Positions 26,314-34,875 are shown, counted from the stretch's first letter. The stretch: DNA of 41,849 nt from an uncultured Rhodanobacteraceae bacterium (GCA_937928755.1 CALEZI010000010.1:1-41849), one strand, 5' to 3'. Numbers and translations are program-made. The notes: generated by a model from the letters alone, not told the origin.

Positions 26314-27347
26314 GCCGCGACTCCTTCCGGTAACTGCATGGTCAGACAATGCAGGCTGCCGTTCTGCTCGATCAGCGCGCGACAGGGGACGATGACGACG
26401 TTGTGATCCGGGAACGCGGCCTGCAGTACTTCAAAAGCCTCCAGATCGGTGTCGACATCGTATCCGGGCATCAGCACACCGCCGTTGACGATCAGAAAGT
26501 TGGCGTACGAAGCAGCGAGACGACGACCATCCTGCGCATGGATGGGTGGCGCAAACGGCAATGCGAACAACTCGAACGGACGCCGCTGGCGCGTTCGCAT
26601 TGCCGACAGTTCGCTGGCCATCGCATCGAGCGCGTCGAAGTGTGGATCGGAGGGTGATTCGCAGCCCTGGTAAACGATGCGTTCGGGCGACGCAAAGCGC
26701 GCCAGCGTGTCGATATGCGCATCGGTGTCGTCGCCGGCCAGTTCGCCATGTTCCAGCCACAGGAAACGGTCCACGGCCAGCGTCTGGCCGAGGATGCGTT
26801 CGACCTCGGCGCGCGACTTCCCCGGATGACGACGCGCCAGGCAGGTCCAGGTGGCCAGCAAAGTGCCATTGCCGTCGGTCTCGACTGCGCCGCCTTCGAG
26901 CGCAAAGTCGATGCGCTGGCGCGGCACATGCGAGAACAGCGGATGCGCGGCGAGTCCCTCAGGGATGGCGTCGTCGAGCTTGGCCTCGAACTTGTCGCCC
27001 CAACCGGTGAAACGGAAATCGAGCCAACGCGGCTTGTGCCCATCGAGCAAGGTGAGTGGCCCGGAATCGCGCAGCCAGGTGTCGTTGTAGGGCAGTTCGA
27101 TCCAGTGGATCTCAGTCTCGGACGAGCGCGCGGCGGCGCCAATGACGTGCTGCGCATGTGCCCGAATCGCTTCATTCGGCACAATCAGGTAAACATCCTC
27201 GAAGCCGAGAATGCCGTGGATCAGTTCGCGATAGCTGCCTTCCACCGCGGCCAGATTCGCGGCCCAATCGGTGCCCTCATGCGGCCACGCCAGCAGGATT
27301 CCGGCCTGTGTTTCCCACTCGGCCGGCCAGCGGGGCGCCTTGTTCAT
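26310..27347 (-). CDS. aguA: Agmatine deiminase
   Basis: A 345-residue guanidino-group-modifying enzyme that converts agmatine to N-carbamoylputrescine and ammonia. Family features include MPAEWE-like RWPAEWETQAGILLAWPHEGTDW at the start, written here in shortened form as PAEWE...AWPHEGTDW; NDTWLRDSGP; EGGAVETDGNGTLLAT; and the catalytic Cys334 in NGSLHCLTMQLP. The last motif differs slightly from the common GGGNIHCIT. ATG 27347 overlaps the stop of the upstream small gene, and its own stop overlaps the aguB TTG, so the three genes are translationally coupled. An arginine decarboxylase to supply agmatine is not in the window. Confidence 0.95.
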   Translation of the reverse strand: MNKAPRWPAEWETQAGILLAWPHEGTDWAANLAAVEGSYRELIHGILGFEDVYLIVPNEAIRAHAQHVIGAAARSSETEIHWIELPYNDTWLRDSGPLTLLDGHKPRWLDFRFTGWGDKFEAKLDDAIPEGLAAHPLFSHVPRQRIDFALEGGAVETDGNGTLLATWTCLARRHPGKSRAEVERILGQTLAVDRFLWLEHGELAGDDTDAHIDTLARFASPERIVYQGCESPSDPHFDALDAMASELSAMRTRQRRPFELFALPFAPPIHAQDGRRLAASYANFLIVNGGVLMPGYDVDTDLEAFEVLQAAFPDHNVVIVPCRALIEQNGSLHCLTMQLPEGVAA

Positions 27348-27679
27348 TCGGATGGGCGCTGCGCCGGCACCGGCTTCGGACCGATCTCTTCTGCGCTCGA
27401 CTTGTTGACCACGGCGTTCACGACATGGTCGTACTCGAAGTACACGGTGAACGCCGGATAGTTCCAGCGCGTGATTGGCGGCTTGCCGACTGCAGCGTGC
27501 TTGGCCTCGGGCGCACCGTATTGAGCCTCGACCGCGGCCATGCTCGCGCCAGCCCGCGGCAGTACCGAGGCCTTGGCACGTTCGACGCGCTGCACCAGCA
27601 GCGTCTGCGCTGCGACCGGGGCCGTCGCCAGAGTGGCGATCAGCGCCATCGGAATCCACAGGGCTCGAATTTTGGACAC
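27344..27679 (-). CDS. Small exported conserved protein in the agu operon
   Basis: A 111-residue protein with a cleavable signal peptide (IRALWIPMALIATLATAPVAA, about 20 residues, probable cut before QTLL). GTG 27679 is chosen as start because GGAGG lies 6 bases upstream (27686-27690); ATG 27700 is an alternative. The mature part has LPRAGASMAAVEAQYGAPE and TRWNYPAFTVYFEYDHVVNAVV, reminiscent of the short BamE/OmlA-like fold, in which a helix followed by GxP precedes a beta meander. Function is unknown. Its stop overlaps the aguA start. Confidence 0.8.
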   Translation of the reverse strand: MSKIRALWIPMALIATLATAPVAAQTLLVQRVERAKASVLPRAGASMAAVEAQYGAPEAKHAAVGKPPITRWNYPAFTVYFEYDHVVNAVVNKSSAEEIGPKPVPAQRPSE

Positions 27680-27872
27680 GGCACACCTCCATCGGGTCAT
27701 GCTGAAGACAACGCCTAGATTAGCGCCTGCGGCAAGGGCACAGAAGAGGCACGGCAAAGGAATGTGACCGCAATGCCATGTTGCTGCAGTCTCGGAGGCT
27801 GCCGAAGGGCCTTCGAGGGCAGAAGTCCCGCAAGAGTGCGACGCCCGGGAAGTTTGTCGCGCGAGGACCCCG

Positions 27873-27901
27873 GAAACACAAAGGCCGCCCCGAAGGCGGC
27901 C
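27873..27901 (-). terminator. Rho-independent terminator of rpmJ
   Basis: On the minus strand: GGCCGCC-TTCGG-GGCGGCC followed by TTTGTGTTT. It lies 25 bases after the rpmJ stop. Confidence 0.85.
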
Positions 27902-27926
27902 TCTGCGTCAACCCGATGTGATCAAC

Positions 27927-28052
27927 TCAGCGCTGACGCGCCTTGAAACGCGGGTTGCTCTTGCAGATCACGAAAACCTTGCCGCGGCGGCGAACCACCT
28001 TGCAGTCGCGATGACGCGACTTGGCCGACTTGAGCGAAGAAAGAACCTTCAT
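27927..28052 (-). CDS. rpmJ: 50S ribosomal protein L36 (zinc-free, YkgO-type)
   Basis: A 41-residue basic ribosomal protein. It reads MKVLSSLKSAKSRHRDCK, then VVRRRGKVFVICKSNPRFK and a basic end. It lacks the full Cys/Cys/Cys/His zinc ribbon of the 37-38-residue form and matches the C-minus paralogue type that is the usual L36 in Xanthomonadales. It stands alone, away from the ribosomal protein operons, with its own terminator. Confidence 0.95.
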   Translation of the reverse strand: MKVLSSLKSAKSRHRDCKVVRRRGKVFVICKSNPRFKARQR

Positions 28053-28131
28053 GGCGCACCGTCCCTGATGACTTAAAACGTTAGCCCGCGATCTTAGCGC
28101 CAAACAAGTGATTCATGCAAGCAACAATTCG

Positions 28132-28161
28132 GGAGAACCGCACATGCTCGTGCGGCTCTCC
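28132..28161 (-). terminator. Strong hairpin downstream of the PA-domain metalloprotease gene
   Basis: GGAGAACCGCAC / GTGCGGCTCTCC with a 6-base loop: 11 of 12 pairs match. It lies 25 bases after the protease stop. No T run follows, so it is either a weak terminator or an unrelated repeat. Confidence 0.45.
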
Positions 28162-28186
28162 TGGCTGGTGGTCACATGCCCTTCGG

Positions 28187-29686
28187 TCACGGAGGCGGAG
28201 CGAAGGCGCATGGGCCGTCTTCGAAACCTTCAGAAACGAACCCGTTGTCGTTGGCGGTCGCCCAGCCGATGTCGCGGAACAGGTAGGCCGTCAAGTCGAC
28301 CTTGTCGAAGATGCTGCGATTCAACGACGGTTCCATCAGCAGGTTGGGGAAGGCCTCGGAATGGAAATGCGATACCGAGGATCCGGTCTGCACTGGGTTC
28401 GGGGCAAACATGCGCACGCAGCCCTGGCGGCTGCCGGCGACACCCTGTGCGGGGTCGACGCCCAAGGTGACGTTGACGCCTGGAGCTGGCAGGTTGGCCT
28501 TGATGCTGGTGCCAAGGGCCTGAGTGGAACCCAGCGACGGGATGGTGATCGTCGGATCGGTGCCACCCATTCCGGGCAGGCCGGTCGCTGCATTGTTGGC
28601 AATGATCACGCCCACCGCACCGTTGGCCTGGGCATTGGCGACCTTGATCACGAAAGTGCAGTTGCCGCGGTCGATCAACGCGATCTTGCCGCTGACGGCG
28701 GCTGCATTGACGAACGGTGTCTCGCAACCATCGGTGATGGTGCCCGCGCCAGTCACGCCGTCATCGACGAGCACGACATCGTTGGTCACCGGGCTGGTCG
28801 CCACATTGGCACCGAATTCGGCAGTCTGGGCCTCGTAGCTGCCGGCAATTCCGGCCGGCGCGTTCACCACGATGCGCGCGGGCGCCCCGAGGAACTGCGG
28901 CGATGCCACGTTGACCAGTCGGCCGCTCCAAACCAGGTCGGGGTCGTTGATCGCAGAAGCTGCGCGTTCGGCATTGGTCATCGCAAGCCAGCGCTTGCTG
29001 GTCTCGGTGTCGTAAAGAAAGTGCGCCCATGCCGAGGGCGTCGAACCCGAGAAGTAGGCACCGGTGGACGTGTTGACGCCCGAGGTGAAGCCGAGACCGT
29101 GCCCGATTTCATGGAACACGACGGGCAACAACGGAGTGCGGTTGGCGGGCCCGGGGACGGCCGGATTGATGCCATACCACCACCCGGCGGTACCGGTCAG
29201 GCAAGTTCCCGTATCGATGGTGACATTGAAGTTTGTAGTAATGTCGTTTGCGGCCGGGTTGAGGTCGGTGCCTGCCAGTGAATTGGCCAGCGCGACGGCA
29301 TAGGCGGTGTTCGGGCGCGGCGCGTTGGCGAAGTTCGCAAAGGACGAGATCGGACCGGCGCTGCCGAGAACCGCCGAGGTGCCCGAGCAGGTGAGTCCGG
29401 TCATCTGCGCCTCGACGCGGATCTCGACCGTCGAATTCAACAAGCGGCCCCACTGCTCGGCGGCCGTCGTGAAGACCCGCAGACGACAGGTGCCGAGGGT
29501 CTCGCCGACAATGCAACCGGCGTCGGTGTTGGCGACCACCGTGGTGTCGTTGAATCCGACCCCGGCCCCGTTGAGATTGACGATGGTGACCGTGGCGGCA
29601 GAAGCAAGCGAGGCGCTGGCCAGGGCGATCGCGCCACAGGCCCATGCCAGTCCGGTCGCTGCGTGGCGACCCAGGTGGTCATTCAT
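28187..29686 (-). CDS. Secreted PA-domain zinc metalloprotease
   Basis: A 499-residue exported protein. A signal peptide (about residues 1-30, ending ALASASLASA) starts at ATG 29686, with GAGGAG 8 bases upstream. The catalytic part has TVTIVNLNGAGVGFND early on and the zinc site HEIGHGLGF with His192, Glu193 and His196. A protease-associated (PA) domain follows (about residues 270-425, VALIDRGNCTFVIKVANAQ in shortened form IDRGNCTFVIKVANAQ). The metzincin-like HExxHxxGF pattern suggests a gluzincin or metzincin protease; the peptidase family is not recognised exactly. The C terminus carries VSEGFEDGPCAFAPPP, similar to the GFE tail of the divergent M36 protease. It overlaps the upstream small secreted protein gene by 8 bases. 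Confidence 0.85.
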   Translation of the reverse strand: MNDHLGRHAATGLAWACGAIALASASLASAATVTIVNLNGAGVGFNDTTVVANTDAGCIVGETLGTCRLRVFTTAAEQWGRLLNSTVEIRVEAQMTGLTCSGTSAVLGSAGPISSFANFANAPRPNTAYAVALANSLAGTDLNPAANDITTNFNVTIDTGTCLTGTAGWWYGINPAVPGPANRTPLLPVVFHEIGHGLGFTSGVNTSTGAYFSGSTPSAWAHFLYDTETSKRWLAMTNAERAASAINDPDLVWSGRLVNVASPQFLGAPARIVVNAPAGIAGSYEAQTAEFGANVATSPVTNDVVLVDDGVTGAGTITDGCETPFVNAAAVSGKIALIDRGNCTFVIKVANAQANGAVGVIIANNAATGLPGMGGTDPTITIPSLGSTQALGTSIKANLPAPGVNVTLGVDPAQGVAGSRQGCVRMFAPNPVQTGSSVSHFHSEAFPNLLMEPSLNRSIFDKVDLTAYLFRDIGWATANDNGFVSEGFEDGPCAFAPPP

Positions 29687-30059
29687 GGTTGCTCTCCTCG
29701 ATGCCGGTCGTATGGCCGTCGGCCTTGCCGTGCACGGCGCAGTGGGCGCTGACGGTGCCGTCCTTGCCGACGGTGGCCACCATGGCCTCATTCGCCTGTC
29801 CGTTGAAACGCCATTCGGTCATGCCGTTGGCGTGCTGGATTTCCTCGATCAGATGCATCTGCGGGACCAGTTCAAGCGCACGCACATTGTCGCTGGGCTG
29901 CGATGTGAGTTCGCCGGTTTCAGGGTCGATGTAGGCACGCATGCCCTCCGCGTTCGAGCTCGCCGCAGTTTCTGCTTCCGTCGGTGGGGTTTCGGCGTGC
30001 ACCGGCGCGGCACAAAGTCCGGCCAGCAGCAATGTCGCAATTGATATCGGGCCTTTCAT
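29679..30059 (-). CDS. Small secreted protein coupled to the PA-domain metalloprotease
   Basis: A 126-residue protein with a signal peptide (MKGPISIATLLLAGLCAAPVHA, shown in parts: MKGPISIA, LLLAGLCAAPVHA). The mature part has MRAYIDPETGELTSQPSDN, then ANGMTEWRFNGQ and a single-Cys, His-rich end (SAHCAVHGKADGHTTG). No family function is known to me. The end overlaps the protease gene by 8 bases, so they are translated together. A role as inhibitor, propeptide-like chaperone or partner of the protease is inferred only from this coupling. Confidence 0.75.
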   Translation of the reverse strand: MKGPISIATLLLAGLCAAPVHAETPPTEAETAASSNAEGMRAYIDPETGELTSQPSDNVRALELVPQMHLIEEIQHANGMTEWRFNGQANEAMVATVGKDGTVSAHCAVHGKADGHTTGIEESNHE

Positions 30060-30292
30060 GCTGATCTCCAGGAAAGCGGTGATTGGCGTTGAATCCGCCT
30101 TGCAGTGCGCAGACAGTTGCGCGCGTGCTGAACGCATATCTTAGTCAGATCCACGTCGAAATGCAGTGAGTGGTGTTGGACCTGAGGCGCTGCAGGGCGC
30201 GCGACTATGTTAGCTTCCGCCGCGCAATTCAAGGCGCTGGCGTGCACCCGTGCTTTGTTCATGCGTCACCAACCACTGCCCGGGAGTCGCAC
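30060..30292. other. Divergent control region between the two protease loci
   Basis: A 233-bp gap from which the small secreted protein-protease unit and the M36 protease gene diverge. It presumably holds both promoters, but no clear -35/-10 pair or operator palindrome could be assigned. Confidence 0.5.
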
Positions 30293-32695
30293 TTGAATCA
30301 GCTTCGTCGCGTTCCGTTGTCCCTTGCCGCAAGTCTCGCCCTCGCGGTCACCGCGGCGCCCCTCGGTGCAGCAGTGCTGCCTTCCGGCGAAGTGAGGTTC
30401 CTGACCGAAGCGCAGCAGGGCGATGCGCTTGATCTGGCTCTTGGTTACTTCGCGGGTCGGCAGGGTGAGTTATCGCTGTCGCCGGGCGATGTTGGCGACC
30501 TTCTGCTGAAGGATCACTATGTGTCGCCGCACAACGGGGTGCGCCACTTGTACTGGAGACAGCGGCACCAGGGCATCGAATTGTGGAACGCGGAGCTTGC
30601 AGTGCACGTCACGCGAGATGGACGCATCCTCGACCTGCACAGTGCATTGCTCAGCGACCTGGCGGCCAAGGTCGCCGGACAGGAGGCGACCATCGATCCC
30701 GTGGACGCGATCCGACAAGCGGCGTCGTCGGTTGCGCTGCAGGTGAGAGCGCCTTTGTTGCTGTTGCAGAGTCAACGCGGAGCCTCGCGCAAGGCGCTGT
30801 ACACCAACGGCGGCGTTTCGGCCGACGATATACCCGTCGAGCTGGTTTACCAGCCTGCGCCGGATGGCAGCTCCGCACGCCTCGCATGGGACGTCACCAT
30901 CCGCGAACAGGCGACGCCCGACTGGTGGTCGATCCGGGTGGACGCGGCGACCGGAGAGACGATTTCCAAGGCCAACTGGACGGCGCATGTCGGCGCGCAT
31001 GGCGCCAAGCTTGGGGCAGGAAGCGTCCAGTATCGGGTGTTTCCTTTCCCCTTCGAGAACCCGGACCAGACGCCGCACCTGCTGGTCTCCGATCCACACG
31101 ATGCAACTGCCTCGCCGTTCGGCTGGCACGACGACAATGGTGTTGCCGGCAACGAGTTCACCGACACCCGCGGCAACAATGTCATCGCCCAGGACGACCT
31201 GGATGGAAACAACACCGGCGGAACCCGCCCGGTGGGCAGCGGCAGCAGTCCGCTGGTATTCGACTTTGCATTCGATGCGGCAGCCGAGCCGCAGGCGGGC
31301 AACAACCTGAATGCGTCGATCGTGAACTTGTTCTACTGGAACAACATCATGCACGACCTGACGTTCCAGTACGGATTCAATCAGGCTGCCGGCAACTTCC
31401 AGACCAACAACTATGGTGGTGGTGGCATCGGCAATGACGCCGTGAATGCCGATGCGCTCGATGGCCTGACGGTGAGTCCGACGCCCAGCGGCAACAACGC
31501 CAACTTTGCGACGCCGCCAGACGGCAGCCGCCCGCGCATGCAGATGTTTCGCTGGTTGGCGCCGGTCGAACTGGCGGTCACCGCGCCCGCCGCGATCGCC
31601 GGGAACTACGCAGGTGCTGCCGCCTCCTATGGTCCGGTGTTCGACCTGGGGGGCTTGTCCGGCTCGCTGCGCATCGTCGACGATGGCGTGGCGCCCGGCA
31701 GCGACGGTTGCACCGCTTCGCCGGCGGGTAGCCTGACCGGTCAGATCGCACTGATCGATCGCGGTGGTTGCGAGTTCGGCCTCAAGTCCTTGAACGCCCA
31801 GAATGCGGGTGCGGTTGCCGTGGTGGTGGTGAACAATGCTCCCGGCGAGCCGATCGGCATGGGCCCGGGCGTCAGCGGCGGCACGGTGACCATCCGTTCG
31901 ATGATGGTCAGTCAGGAGGACGGCAACACGATCAAGACGCAGTTGCCGGCGCCCGGTGTCGACATCAGCCTGCGCACGACCGTTCCCCATCGCGATTCGG
32001 ACCTGGATGCGGGAATCATCGCGCATGAGTACGGTCACGGCATTTCCAATCGCCTGACCGGTGGGCCGTCCAACACGAGCTGCCTGCAGACCAACCTTCC
32101 TGCAGGCGCCACTTCCGAGCAGGGTGGCGAAGGCTGGAGCGATTTCTGGGCGCTGGTGATGCACGCCAAACCCACCGACACTGCGTTGACCTCACGCTTT
32201 ATTGGCGCCTATTCATCCTTCCAGGACGGCGCCACTGGCCCCGGCATCCGCAACTTTCCCTATTCGACCGATCCGGCCGTAAGCCCACAGACCTACACCG
32301 ACGTGGCGAGCACCAATGCGCCGCACGGCGTCGGGGAAATCTGGGCAGGCGCGTTGTGGAACATGTACTGGAACCTGGTGGATCGATATGGATTCGATCC
32401 CGACCTTTACACCGGCACCGGTGGCAACAATCTGACCATTCAGCTGGTTGTGGATGGCATGAAGCTGCAGCCTTGTTCGCCGACAATGGTCGCGGCTCGC
32501 GATGCGATCCTGAATGCCGACCTGGCCAACAATGCGGGCGCCAACCGATGCGAAATCTGGCGTGGTTTTGCGCCCAAGGGGCTCGGCGTGAACGCGGTGG
32601 GTGGCGCTTTCGCGCGCGGCGACGAGACCGCTGGCTTCGAAGTGCCCCTGGAATGTTCGGCGGACTTCGTATTCCGTAGCGGCTTCGAAAACTGA
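30293..32695 (+). CDS. Secreted M36 (fungalysin-type) metalloprotease with inserted PA domain
   Basis: An 800-residue secreted zinc protease. TTG 30293 is used as start because GGGAG lies 6 bases upstream and a signal peptide follows at once (LSLAASLALAVTAAPLGAA). An FTP-like propeptide covers about residues 30-250. The M36 catalytic domain has NLFYWNNIMHDLTFQYGFN, the zinc site HEYGHGISNRL (His578, Glu579, His582) and the third ligand Glu613 in GGEGWSDFWAL. A PA domain (about residues 425-560, ALIDRGGCEFGLKSLNAQNA) is inserted before the zinc site. The protein ends CSADFVFRSGFEN, a short tail shared in part with the divergent protease. It probably degrades extracellular protein for nutrition. 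Confidence 0.92.
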   Translation: MNQLRRVPLSLAASLALAVTAAPLGAAVLPSGEVRFLTEAQQGDALDLALGYFAGRQGELSLSPGDVGDLLLKDHYVSPHNGVRHLYWRQRHQGIELWNAELAVHVTRDGRILDLHSALLSDLAAKVAGQEATIDPVDAIRQAASSVALQVRAPLLLLQSQRGASRKALYTNGGVSADDIPVELVYQPAPDGSSARLAWDVTIREQATPDWWSIRVDAATGETISKANWTAHVGAHGAKLGAGSVQYRVFPFPFENPDQTPHLLVSDPHDATASPFGWHDDNGVAGNEFTDTRGNNVIAQDDLDGNNTGGTRPVGSGSSPLVFDFAFDAAAEPQAGNNLNASIVNLFYWNNIMHDLTFQYGFNQAAGNFQTNNYGGGGIGNDAVNADALDGLTVSPTPSGNNANFATPPDGSRPRMQMFRWLAPVELAVTAPAAIAGNYAGAAASYGPVFDLGGLSGSLRIVDDGVAPGSDGCTASPAGSLTGQIALIDRGGCEFGLKSLNAQNAGAVAVVVVNNAPGEPIGMGPGVSGGTVTIRSMMVSQEDGNTIKTQLPAPGVDISLRTTVPHRDSDLDAGIIAHEYGHGISNRLTGGPSNTSCLQTNLPAGATSEQGGEGWSDFWALVMHAKPTDTALTSRFIGAYSSFQDGATGPGIRNFPYSTDPAVSPQTYTDVASTNAPHGVGEIWAGALWNMYWNLVDRYGFDPDLYTGTGGNNLTIQLVVDGMKLQPCSPTMVAARDAILNADLANNAGANRCEIWRGFAPKGLGVNAVGGAFARGDETAGFEVPLECSADFVFRSGFEN

Positions 32696-32707
32696 GCTTG
32701 GCATGCA

Positions 32708-32741
32708 GACCCGGGCGCCGCGCCAGCGCGCTGCCCGGGTC
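32708..32741 (+). terminator. Hairpin after the M36 protease gene
   Basis: Perfect 9-bp arms GACCCGGGC / GCCCGGGTC, 12 bases after the stop. Followed by GTTGTG rather than a T run. It is a likely transcript end or 3' stabiliser. Confidence 0.5.
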
Positions 32742-32802
32742 GTTGTGAACGCTGAGGCTGTTTGCGGCGCACGCGGGTATAACCTGCCCCGGCGGCAGAA
32801 CA

Positions 32803-34737
32803 TTGCAGGATCCGAGATTGGCTGGTTTCGGTCGACAAAGGGCCGGCAGGATTCGAGCGGGGATCCTGATCGGCATGCTTGTGGTCGTGGTGGCCGCCTG
32901 GCAGATGTCGTCGGGCCTTGCGCGCCTGGGTGTGGCGCCGGATTGGATCGCCACCGATTACGTGGGCTCGACCGTCTGTGCCGATTGCCACCACGATCGT
33001 CACGCCAGTTGGCAGCGTACCTTCCATCGCACGATGACGCAGTCGGCCAGCGCCGACAGCGTGCGCGGGCTTTTCGACGGTCGCCAGCTCGACGCCTTCG
33101 GTGGTCGCATGCGCCCCGTTCAACGCGATGGCGCCTACGCTTTCGAATACCTGGATCCGCAATCGGGTATGCCCATCGCGACATTGCCGATCGCACGAAC
33201 GGTAGGCTCCCACCGTTACCAGCAGTACCTGACGCGCGACCCGGACAGCGAGACTTATTACCGACTGCACTACCTCTGGCATATCCAGGATCAGCGCTGG
33301 GTGCACATGAATGCCGCTTTTCTTGGCGACGATGCCCAGCATTTCGATGCTCAGTGGACCACCTGGAACGGCAACTGCGTCTTCTGCCACAACACCGGGC
33401 CTGAGCCACGCGTCAGCAACGTCGAGCAGATCCGCGAACGGGCGCAGCGCGGCGAACCGGTCGACGTGCGCAGCGAACTGCGTTACGAGACCAAAGTCGC
33501 GGAGCTCGGCATCGGTTGTGAAGCCTGCCACGGCCCCGGCGGCGAGCATCTGGCGCGCATGCAGCGCTTCGACCAACGCTGGCTGGCGACGATCGTCAGC
33601 GGCAGCGATCGCAGCATGGTCAATCCGGCGCGACTGTCCGGTGCGCGCGCCAACGATGTCTGTGGCGCCTGCCACGCCGGGCGGACCCTGCACGATATCG
33701 CGGCACTCGATCGCTGGATGTCCGATGGCCCGAGCTTCCGGCCGGGCGATGACCTGTCGCAGCACGTGGTCGCGCTGGGTGCGAACACACCGTCGCCGGC
33801 AGCGCACTTGCCGGACCTGTACCGCAACCGGTTCTGGCATGACGGCAGCATTCGCCTGTCCGCCTACGAATACCAGGGACTGCAGGCCAGCGCCTGTGCG
33901 GTGGACGAGGACCTGACCTGCATCCGCTGTCACAGCATGCACGGTGGCGATCCGGCCGGGATGCTGCCGTTGGCCAATCGTGGCGACGCGCCTTGTCTGC
34001 GCTGTCACCAGGGATACCGCGACCGCGTCGCCGAACACAGCGGACACGCGGTCGAGTCGCCCGGGTCGCGTTGCATGAATTGCCACATGCCACGCGCGGT
34101 GTACGGCGTGATGACGATTCATCGCACGCATGAGATCTCCATACCGGACGTCGCTGCCAGCCTTGCCGCCGGCAAGCCGGATGCCTGCCTCAACTGCCAT
34201 GCGTCCGAAGCGCCGGATTTCGCCTTGCGCAAAGATGGCGCAGCGCACCGCGGAATCGTGCGTCAGGATGGCGCTGACCCGAGTCTCGCCGACGGTCTGG
34301 TCGCGCTGCTGGCCGGCGACCCGGTGCGTAAGGCGGTCGCCGCCTTCGAGCTGGGTCGCGTGGACCAGGCGCCGGGGCAGGGCGAACTGCTGATTCGGGT
34401 GCCGTGGTTGATCGCGGCGCTCGATGACGATCGACCGGCGGTGCGGCGGTTCGCGTGGAAATCGTTGAATGCGATCGACGCGGCGCTGGCCAGGACCGCA
34501 CGGGAGTTGCGAATGGCCGACGTTCTGGCCGGTTTCGACTTTACCGCTGCCGCCGACGCCCGCGCGGGCAGCGCGCAGTCGATCGCAGCGAGCTTCGCCG
34601 CGCTCGACAAGCGCGACTGGCCGCAACCGGCGCCGGCGACTGCACTGGATAATCAGTATCGACTGGATGGCGCGGTGCTCGGCCGCTTGCGTGAGCTCGG
34701 TGCGCGGTCGGACAAGCAGATCGATATTGGTGAGTAG
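32803..34737 (+). CDS. Membrane-anchored octaheme cytochrome c with C-terminal helical repeats
   Basis: A 644-residue protein with eight CxxCH haem sites, at Cys59, 192, 239, 287, 373, 398, 424 and 462 (numbering from TTG 32803). One hydrophobic segment (about residues 20-35, ILIGMLVVVVAAW) anchors or exports it, placing the haems in the periplasm. The haem part resembles cytochrome c554/c'-type multihaem proteins. After about residue 480 the sequence becomes haem-free and Ala/Arg/Leu-rich (RKAVAAFELGRV, DDDRPAVRRFAWKSLNAI), like HEAT repeats. Such proteins carry electrons or reduce small oxyanions or nitrogen oxides, but no substrate can be named. Starts at TTG 32818 or ATG 32875 are alternatives; none has a good SD. 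Confidence 0.82.
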   Translation: MQDPRLAGFGRQRAGRIRAGILIGMLVVVVAAWQMSSGLARLGVAPDWIATDYVGSTVCADCHHDRHASWQRTFHRTMTQSASADSVRGLFDGRQLDAFGGRMRPVQRDGAYAFEYLDPQSGMPIATLPIARTVGSHRYQQYLTRDPDSETYYRLHYLWHIQDQRWVHMNAAFLGDDAQHFDAQWTTWNGNCVFCHNTGPEPRVSNVEQIRERAQRGEPVDVRSELRYETKVAELGIGCEACHGPGGEHLARMQRFDQRWLATIVSGSDRSMVNPARLSGARANDVCGACHAGRTLHDIAALDRWMSDGPSFRPGDDLSQHVVALGANTPSPAAHLPDLYRNRFWHDGSIRLSAYEYQGLQASACAVDEDLTCIRCHSMHGGDPAGMLPLANRGDAPCLRCHQGYRDRVAEHSGHAVESPGSRCMNCHMPRAVYGVMTIHRTHEISIPDVAASLAAGKPDACLNCHASEAPDFALRKDGAAHRGIVRQDGADPSLADGLVALLAGDPVRKAVAAFELGRVDQAPGQGELLIRVPWLIAALDDDRPAVRRFAWKSLNAIDAALARTARELRMADVLAGFDFTAAADARAGSAQSIAASFAALDKRDWPQPAPATALDNQYRLDGAVLGRLRELGARSDKQIDIGE

Positions 34738-34741
34738 CAGG

Positions 34742-34831
34742 CTTCCCGAACAAGCAAAAGCTCGCGGGGGAAGCCGTTCCCCCCGGTGGCGCGATAGCCG
34801 CCGCGATCTTGTGGGAGCGGGTTTATCCCGC
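34742..34831. repeat. Cluster of hairpins including a GGAG-type REP, before recJ
   Basis: GGGGGAA / TTCCCCC at 34766-34783, GGTGGC / GCCGCC just after it, and a REP unit at 34814-34831 with GGAG head and stem GCGGG / CCCGC. The last resembles the Pseudomonas-type REP GTGGGAGCGGG...CCCGC. It fills most of the 138-bp gap between the cytochrome and recJ. Confidence 0.6.
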
Positions 34832-34875
34832 GATCTTTTTACCTCCAACCCGCCGACAAGTTCCGGAACAGGCCA

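Noticed and set aside
28132..28161. Hairpin as a group II intron domain V remnant
   Set aside because: GAGCCG...CGGTTC-like ends recall domain V, but the stem is short and perfect, without the conserved bulge, and no intron-encoded protein or other domains are nearby.
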